Positions 58,938-64,000 of a stretch of DNA of 64,000 bases are shown in pieces. This DNA comes from an uncultured Collinsella sp. (lineage in GTDB: Bacteria > Actinomycetota > Coriobacteriia > Coriobacteriales > Coriobacteriaceae): NCBI GenBank assembly GCA_902491765.1, contig CABUIY010000010.1, positions 8,566 to 72,565 of the forward strand, given 5' to 3'. The notes under the pieces are model-generated. The model was not told where the DNA came from and did no database searches. It was given only the letters and a program-made list of their open reading frames with translations. The first letter of the stretch is position 1. Each line of letters starts with the position of its first letter. Both the position numbers and the translations under genes were made by a program.

Positions 58938-60014
58938 GTGTCCCTTTCCATCGGTATCGTGGGCCTGCCCAACGTGGGCAAGTCGACGCTGTTCACCGCG
59001 CTTACCAAAAAGACCGGCCTTGCCGCCAACTACCCGTTTGCCACGATCGACCCCAACGTGGGTATCGTCGACGTGCCCGATAGCCGCTTGCAAAAGCTTG
59101 CCGACATCGTCAACCCGGGCCGCATTGTGCCGGCTACGGTCGAGTTTGTCGACATCGCGGGCCTGGTGAAGGGTGCCAACGAGGGCGAGGGCCTGGGCAA
59201 CCAGTTCTTGGCAAACATCCGCGAGACCGATGCCATCTGCGAGGTCGTGCGCTACTTTAAGGACCCCAACGTTATGCGCGAGGTGGGCCGCACGGGCGAG
59301 TTCGTCGATCCCGCCGGCGATGCCGACACCATCATGACCGAGCTCATCCTGGCCGACATGGGCACGCTCGAGAAGCAACTGCCTAAGCTCGAGAAGGAGG
59401 CCAAGCGTGACAAGGAGCTCATGCCCAAGTTCGAGGTCGCCAAGCGCCTGCTTGCCTGGCTCAACGAGGGCAAGCGCGCCGCATCCATGGAGATGACCGA
59501 CGAGGAGCGTGCCGCCGCCAAGGGGCTGTTCCTGCTCACCATGAAGCCCATCCTGTATGTGGCCAACGTGGACGAGGATATGCTCAACGACGACCTGGCG
59601 CCCATCGATGGCGTCAAGCCGTTGCCCATCTGCGCCAAGATTGAGGCCGAGCTTTCCGAGCTCGATCCCGAGGACGCCGCCGACTACCTGGAGAGCCTGG
59701 GCCTGGAACAGCCCGGTCTGGACGTGCTCGCGCAGGCGGCCTATAAGCTGCTCGGTCTGCAGTCGTTCTTTACGGCCGGCGAGATGGAGGTCAAGGCCTG
59801 GACGGTTCGTCAGGGCGCGACCGCCCCGCAGGCCGCCGGCGTCATCCACACCGATTTTGAGCGCGGCTTTATTAAGGCCGAGGTCATTGGCTATGACGAC
59901 TACATCGAGCTCGGCGGTGAGCAGGGCGCCAAGGCCGCCGGCAAACTGCGTATTGAGGGCAAGGACTATGTCATGGCCGATGGCGACGTCGTGCACTTCC
60001 GCTTTAACGTGTAA
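58938..60014 (+). CDS. ychF: Redox-regulated ATPase YchF (Ola1 family)
   Basis: A 358-residue Obg-like ATPase that binds ribosomes and prefers ATP. P-loop GLPNVGKSTLF, switch text NYPFATIDPNVGIV, G3 DIAGLVKGANEGEGLGN (in part), and the NVDE variant at the base-specificity motif in YVANVDEDML, which explains ATP over GTP. The C-terminal TGS-like domain has GATAPQAAGVIHTDFERGFIKAEV (in part). The start is GTG with AAGGAG upstream. Length is normal. Confidence 0.96.
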   Translation: MSLSIGIVGLPNVGKSTLFTALTKKTGLAANYPFATIDPNVGIVDVPDSRLQKLADIVNPGRIVPATVEFVDIAGLVKGANEGEGLGNQFLANIRETDAICEVVRYFKDPNVMREVGRTGEFVDPAGDADTIMTELILADMGTLEKQLPKLEKEAKRDKELMPKFEVAKRLLAWLNEGKRAASMEMTDEERAAAKGLFLLTMKPILYVANVDEDMLNDDLAPIDGVKPLPICAKIEAELSELDPEDAADYLESLGLEQPGLDVLAQAAYKLLGLQSFFTAGEMEVKAWTVRQGATAPQAAGVIHTDFERGFIKAEVIGYDDYIELGGEQGAKAAGKLRIEGKDYVMADGDVVHFRFNV

Positions 60015-60025
60015 GGGCGACGCAT

Positions 60026-60409
60026 ATGTTTAAATACGGCAAAAAAGCTGGCTACATGGGTATTGCGCTGCTCGTACTTGCGGTGATTCCGCTGGTGGTT
60101 GCAGCGTGTGTTATCCCCAACATTGGTCCCGAGGTGGCAACGAAGTTTAACGCAGCCGGCGAGGTGACGCGCTGGGGTAAGAGCTACGAGCTGCTGGCAC
60201 TGCCGGTGCTCAACCTACTGCTGAGCGTGGCGACGTACTTTACGGCGGGACGCCAGGCTAAAAACAATGATGACTCCGCCGCCATGGCGCGCATCGTGTG
60301 CGAACGCTACCTGCGCAACGGTTGCATCACGGGTGTGTTCCTCAACGTGATCAACGTTTACTTTATGTACTCGGCGATTACCGGAACGGGCTTTGGCTTT
60401 GGTTTCTAG
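60026..60409 (+). CDS. Small DUF1648-like membrane protein
   Basis: A 127-residue membrane protein with three hydrophobic segments (residues about 12-32, 55-72 and 100-122). IPNIGPEVATKFNAAGEVTRWGKSYELL, quoted as VATKFNAAGEVTRWGKS, resembles DUF1648, where the usual text is P-x-H-x-x-x-G-x-x-D-x-W-x-x-K. It lies 11 bp after ychF. Function unknown; some family members are immunity or stress-linked proteins. Confidence 0.75.
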   Translation: MFKYGKKAGYMGIALLVLAVIPLVVAACVIPNIGPEVATKFNAAGEVTRWGKSYELLALPVLNLLLSVATYFTAGRQAKNNDDSAAMARIVCERYLRNGCITGVFLNVINVYFMYSAITGTGFGFGF

Positions 60410-60418
60410 CTTGTCCTT

Positions 60419-60808
60419 TTAGGCAACGAGCCTGCACGCATATTCAATGGCTGCTGCGAGGCCGCCGCTCGATCGTGGTTGAAAGACTGCATCGGCGGCG
60501 GCCTCGTTTTCGTATCCGGCGCCGCGAAGGGCGAGTGCGATACCGGCTTCCAGGAGAAGGGGCAGACCGCGTTGGCTGGTTGCGATCACGGCAGCCTGAT
60601 TGAGCGAGCAGCTGTGCGCCTGGCATTGGATAGCAAGTTCACCTTGCGCTGGGCAAGGGACCAGAACGGCGGCGACGCGACTTGATAGCAATGCAAATGC
60701 TGTGCGCTCATCGGGCGAAAGGCATTCTGCTTCAACGACGACGAGCTTGGGCGGTGCGCTGTTTGTGCGAAGCGTGGCTCGGTACGTACGGACCGAAGAA
60801 CCCGACAT
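60419..60808 (-). CDS. Uncharacterised protein divergent from XRE regulator
   Basis: A 129-residue protein with an Ala-rich core and no recognised motif, signal peptide or membrane helix. It contains KLVVVEAECLSPDERTAFALL (in part) and AVLVPCPAQGELAIQCQAHSC (in part). ATG 60808 has CAGGAG 6 bp upstream and is preferred to TTG 60832. It shares a control region with the XRE gene on the other strand. It could be the regulated partner of that regulator; nothing in it marks it as a toxin. Confidence 0.6.
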   Translation of the reverse strand: MSGSSVRTYRATLRTNSAPPKLVVVEAECLSPDERTAFALLSSRVAAVLVPCPAQGELAIQCQAHSCSLNQAAVIATSQRGLPLLLEAGIALALRGAGYENEAAADAVFQPRSSGGLAAAIEYACRLVA

Positions 60809-60831
60809 AGAAAACTCCTGTGTATTCGGCA

Positions 60832-60855
60832 AAACGTAAACTATAGTTTACGTTT
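60832..60855. promoter_or_regulatory. Perfect 24-bp palindrome, probable XRE operator
   Basis: AAACGTAAACTA is followed exactly by its reverse complement. It is centred between the two divergent genes and contains TATAGT on each strand, which may be overlapping -10 elements. Confidence 0.85.
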
Positions 60856-60884
60856 ATGTTCGGCTCCATTTCAAACTCGGCTGC

Positions 60885-61103
60885 ATGGACGAACGTGCGA
60901 AACAGATTCTTGGCAGGCGGGTCGAAGAGACACGCAGGGACCTTGGTATCTCCAAGGTTGATTTTTGTGTGGCGACAGGAATCAGCCGACCCTACCTCGA
61001 CCGAATCGAAGATGGGACGGCAAATTTCACGCTCAAGGTTCTATTTAAGATCGCGCCCGCACTCGGCATGACGGTGTCAGAGCTTCTCGAGGGTATCGAA
61101 TAG
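60885..61103 (+). CDS. Small XRE-family transcriptional regulator
   Basis: A 72-residue protein that is a single helix-turn-helix of the Cro/C1 type (EETRRDLGISKVDFCVATGISRPYLDRIEDG, quoted in part: GISRPYLDRIEDG) followed by FKIAPALGMTVSELLEGI. It probably binds the 24-bp palindrome 30 bp upstream as a dimer and represses both divergent genes. The ribosome site is weak. Confidence 0.85.
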   Translation: MDERAKQILGRRVEETRRDLGISKVDFCVATGISRPYLDRIEDGTANFTLKVLFKIAPALGMTVSELLEGIE

Positions 61104-61125
61104 GGGATACCCGTCGACAACTGAA

Positions 61126-62139
61126 TTACGCCATCGGGATGCGGTCGTGGTTGACTTGGCTGTAGAACAGGCGCTGAATCTCGGCCGCATCACGTGACTG
61201 GCCGAGTGCCCACATGGTTTTGGCCACGAGCGTCTCGGTGGTCATGTCGTCGCCGCGCAGAATGCCCGGATGATCGGCGTAAGCACGGCCGACCTCGTAA
61301 ACGCCCAGATCGAGGCCCTCTTCGGGGACCTGCGTGGTCATAACGACGGTGCGGCCCGAATCGACCCAGCGGAAAATTGCCTCTTGGAATGACTCGCCCG
61401 ACTCACCAAACTCGGGGATACCGCCAATGCCAAAGGTCTCCAGGATTACGGCATCGTAGCCATCGGCCAGGGCGTCCAGGATGCCCGGGTTCACGCCGGG
61501 CGTGAGCTTAAGGACAAACACACGCGGGTCAATACTGTCGTAGAAACGCACCGGGTTTTCGCCCTGATGAGTGCCGTGGAGCCCGTTGCGCACGATGCGG
61601 TCGTTGCGGATGTAGGCAATGGGCGGATAGTTGACGCTAATGAACGCGTTAAAGCTCATGGTGCGCTGCTTGCGGGCGCGCGTGCCGGCAATGGCGACGC
61701 CACCAAACACAATCGACACATCGTGCGAGTGCTCGTCGAGCGCATAGAGCAGGCTCTGGTACAGATTGAGCTTGGCGTCGGTAAAGGGGTTGCCCATGGG
61801 CTTTTGCGAGCCGGTGAGTACGATGGGCTTGGGGCTGTCCTGAATCAGATAGGAAAGTGCTGCCGCGGTATAGCTCATGGTGTCGGTGCCGTGCAGAATC
61901 ACGAAGCCGTCGTGGTCGGCATAGCCTTCGACGATGACGTCGCGGATACGCATCCAGTCACTGGGACGCATATTGGTGCTGTCGATGTTCATGGGCTGCA
62001 CGACGTCGAGCTCGCAGAGGCCCGAGATCTCTGGGACGCTCTGGGCGAGCTCCTCACCGGTCAGGGCGGGGGAGAGGCCGTTGCCGTCCTCGGTCGATGC
62101 GATGGTGCCGCCCGTGGCGATGAGAAGGATGCGCTTCAT
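61126..62139 (-). CDS. ansA: Type I L-asparaginase
   Basis: A 337-residue asparaginase of the cytoplasmic AnsA type, making aspartate and ammonia. The N-terminal catalytic Thr is in LLIATGGTIAST; the second Thr with its Asp is in VILHGTDTMSYTAAAL; and QKPMGNPFTDAKLN and the hinge ETFGIGGIPE are typical. No signal peptide, so not the type II periplasmic form. ATG 62139 has AGGA upstream; a start at 62211 would add 24 residues. It is divergent from guaA. Confidence 0.95.
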   Translation of the reverse strand: MKRILLIATGGTIASTEDGNGLSPALTGEELAQSVPEISGLCELDVVQPMNIDSTNMRPSDWMRIRDVIVEGYADHDGFVILHGTDTMSYTAAALSYLIQDSPKPIVLTGSQKPMGNPFTDAKLNLYQSLLYALDEHSHDVSIVFGGVAIAGTRARKQRTMSFNAFISVNYPPIAYIRNDRIVRNGLHGTHQGENPVRFYDSIDPRVFVLKLTPGVNPGILDALADGYDAVILETFGIGGIPEFGESGESFQEAIFRWVDSGRTVVMTTQVPEEGLDLGVYEVGRAYADHPGILRGDDMTTETLVAKTMWALGQSRDAAEIQRLFYSQVNHDRIPMA

Positions 62140-62405
62140 GCTGGTATTCCTATCGTATTTGCCGCCGCAGAGGCGGAGTCGTTCGGCAGTATTGTGGCAC
62201 AGGGCGTCCAATGTTCAAACGTATTACATCATCCGTAACGTTTGGTAACACTTCAATTGCCGTCAAATTGGGGCCTGGTCGTGCGTTTGCCGTGCGCTGA
62301 TGGCTGCGAGGGACGAGAAACCCCATATAACGTGTACACTATGGAGGTTATTTTCGTTCATTCACGCGGGTGGGCACCGGCTCCCCGCCAACAAGAGGGG
62401 GAACC

Positions 62406-64000
62406 ATGGATCAAAAGGCTTCCGCAAAGGTCCTCGTACTCGACTTTGGTGCGCAGTACGGTCAGCTCATTGCCCGTCGCGTCCGCGACCTCAACGTGTA
62501 TTCCGAGATTGTCCCCTGCGACATCTCGGCCGACGAGATTCGCGAGATGAACGCCTCTGCGCTCATCCTTTCCGGCGGTCCGGCTTCCGTGTATGCCGAG
62601 GACGCTCCGTCTATAGATCCCGCCATCTTTGACCTGGGCCTTCCCGTCCTGGGCTTCTGCTACGGCCATCAGATCACGGCCGTGACGCTCGGCGGCAAGG
62701 TCGGCCACTCCGAGGTGGGCGAGTACGGCCGCGCCACCATCACGCGCACGGCCGGCGCCAAGCTCTTTAACTCCACGCCCATGGAGCAGACCGTGTGGAT
62801 GAGCCATCGCGACGCCGTTTCCGAGGTGCCCGAGGGCTTTACCGTTACCGCTAGCACCGACGTGTGCCCGGTTGCCGCCATGGAGTGCGTCGAGCGCAAG
62901 ATTTTCACCACGCAGTTCCACCCCGAGGTCAAGCACTCCGAGTACGGTCAGCAGCTGCTGAGCAACTTCCTGTTTGAGATCTGCGGCCTGGAGCCCAACT
63001 GGAGCATGGACAACCTGGTCGAGACCATGACGGCTGAGTTCCGCGAGAAGGTCGGCGACGACCGCGTGATTCTGGCCCTGTCCGGTGGCGTCGACTCCTC
63101 CGTCGTGGCTGCGCTGGGCGCTCGCGCCGTGGGCAAGCAGATGACCTGCGTGTTCATCAACCATGGCCTGCTGCGCAAGGGCGAGCCCGAGCAGGTGGAG
63201 GAGGTCTTCACCAAGCAGTTTGACGTCGACTTTATCCACGTCCACGCCGAGGACCGCTATGCCGAGCTTCTGGCCGGTGTGACCGAGCCCGAGGAGAAGC
63301 GCCGCATCATCGGTACGCAGTTCTGGAAAGAGTTCTTCGCGGTTGCTCAGCAGCTTGAGACCGATGGTAAACCCGTGAAGTACCTGGCTCAGGGCACCAT
63401 CTACCCCGACATCATCGAGTCCGGCGCTCGCAAGACGGGCGGCAAGACGGCCACCATCAAGAGCCATCACAACCTGATCCCGTTCCCCGAAGGCGTGCAC
63501 TTCGACCTCATTGAGCCGCTCGACCACTTCTTTAAGGACGAGGTCCGCGCGCTTGGTCTGGCGCTCGGACTGCCGAGTCATATCGTGTTCCGCCAGCCTT
63601 TCCCGGGCCCTGGTCTGGCCATCCGCATCATCGGCGCGGTCGATAAGGAGAAGCTCGAGATCCTCAAGAACGCCGACGCTATCGTGCGCGAGGAGCTGGA
63701 TGCCTACAACCAGCGCCTGTTTGAGCAGACCGGCGAGCGCAACTCCGAACACAGCTGCTGGCAGTATTTCGCGGTTCTGCCCGACATTAAGTCCGTCGGC
63801 GTTATGGGCGACGAGCGCACCTACCAGCGTCCGATCATCCTGCGTGCCGTCGAGTCCAGCGATGCCATGACCGCCGACTGGGCCAAGCTGCCCTACGACG
63901 TGCTGGCCCGCATTTCCGGCCGCATTGTTGCCGAGGTCCCCGGTGCCAACCGCGTGTGCTACGACATCACGTCCAAGCCGCCCGCGACCATCGAGTGGGA
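62406..64000 (+). CDS. guaA: GMP synthase (glutamine-hydrolysing), C-terminal codon cut by window end
   Basis: The frame runs open to base 64000 with 531 codons visible, ending TSKPPATIEW, one or two residues from the usual end. It makes GMP from XMP, ATP and glutamine. The amidotransferase domain (1-195) has LDFGAQYGQLIARRV, catalytic Cys in GFCYGHQ, and QFHPEVKHSEYG with the His-Glu pair. The ATP pyrophosphatase domain has the P-loop ALSGGVDSSVVAAL, and the C-terminal dimer domain has RQPFPGPGLAIRI. ATG 62406 follows GAGGGGG. No purine riboswitch was recognised upstream. Confidence 0.97.
   Translation, partial: MDQKASAKVLVLDFGAQYGQLIARRVRDLNVYSEIVPCDISADEIREMNASALILSGGPASVYAEDAPSIDPAIFDLGLPVLGFCYGHQITAVTLGGKVGHSEVGEYGRATITRTAGAKLFNSTPMEQTVWMSHRDAVSEVPEGFTVTASTDVCPVAAMECVERKIFTTQFHPEVKHSEYGQQLLSNFLFEICGLEPNWSMDNLVETMTAEFREKVGDDRVILALSGGVDSSVVAALGARAVGKQMTCVFINHGLLRKGEPEQVEEVFTKQFDVDFIHVHAEDRYAELLAGVTEPEEKRRIIGTQFWKEFFAVAQQLETDGKPVKYLAQGTIYPDIIESGARKTGGKTATIKSHHNLIPFPEGVHFDLIEPLDHFFKDEVRALGLALGLPSHIVFRQPFPGPGLAIRIIGAVDKEKLEILKNADAIVREELDAYNQRLFEQTGERNSEHSCWQYFAVLPDIKSVGVMGDERTYQRPIILRAVESSDAMTADWAKLPYDVLARISGRIVAEVPGANRVCYDITSKPPATIEW

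Noticed and set aside
62212..62405. Purine or PRPP riboswitch before guaA
   Set aside because: No conserved riboswitch core was recognisable; only a short GC-rich leader is seen.

Overview
The window reads as a chromosomal segment of a high-GC Gram-positive gut actinobacterium of the class Coriobacteriia, most likely Collinsella or a close relative. This is an inference from gene content and style: sortase-anchored pili with LPxTG-like C-termini, a type III glutamine synthetase, a STAND/BTAD regulator of about 1,000 residues, an asparaginase next to guaA, a Mur ligase/amidotransferase fusion, and a GC-rich background broken by AT-rich islands. No 16S rRNA is present to settle it.

Layout. 1-1597: end of moaA and a moaC-mobB fusion (molybdenum cofactor). 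1874-4193: an MFS transporter and a HAD phosphatase separated by small palindromic repeats. 4698-14787: a pilus locus with a 1,120-residue beta-helix adhesin carrying a G9 tract, two isopeptide-type pilins and a class C sortase; an AbiE-like nucleotidyltransferase toxin-antitoxin pair sits between pilins and sortase. 15134-18635: gatCAB, for tRNA-dependent Gln/Asn formation. 18636-19027: four stacked palindromic structures, one a perfect 36-bp-arm inverted repeat just upstream of a DUF4143-type ATPase. 20457-25160: an AraC regulator divergent from a two-subunit ABC transporter. 25384-27723: DUF6110 protein plus a P1B metal ATPase. 27798-28731: a RHH/PIN toxin-antitoxin operon with a visible promoter-operator. 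29462-29825: tmRNA, followed by 740 bp of repeats including five 62-bp hairpin units. 30566-35510: patatin, rplM-rpsI, glmM, a glucose-type IIA protein and nagB (amino sugar metabolism). 35955-42074: large STAND regulator, YhbY, a methyltransferase and a UPF0210 protein. 42183-46408 (minus): metF, a separate MetH-activation protein and a MetH lacking that domain, which together make one methionine branch. 46834-48921: type III glutamine synthetase, then a MITE-like element, a tRNA-like hairpin and tRNA-Glu. 49547-53889 (minus): fused MurT-GatD and two helical-repeat proteins. 54390-57419: iron-type alcohol dehydrogenase, glycerol dehydrogenase and a deleted glycerol dehydrogenase pseudogene. 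57570-64000: double-ferredoxin protein, YchF, small membrane and regulatory genes, asparaginase and guaA, which runs off the window.

The most interesting material is non-coding. Two copies of a structured element (18640-18780 plus strand; 40560-40691 minus strand) share a 55-nt core with identical internal spacing and compensatory stem changes. Both lie just after a stop codon in the same orientation as the upstream gene. Several other short palindromic families recur between genes. No CRISPR array, prophage, transposase or rRNA operon was seen.
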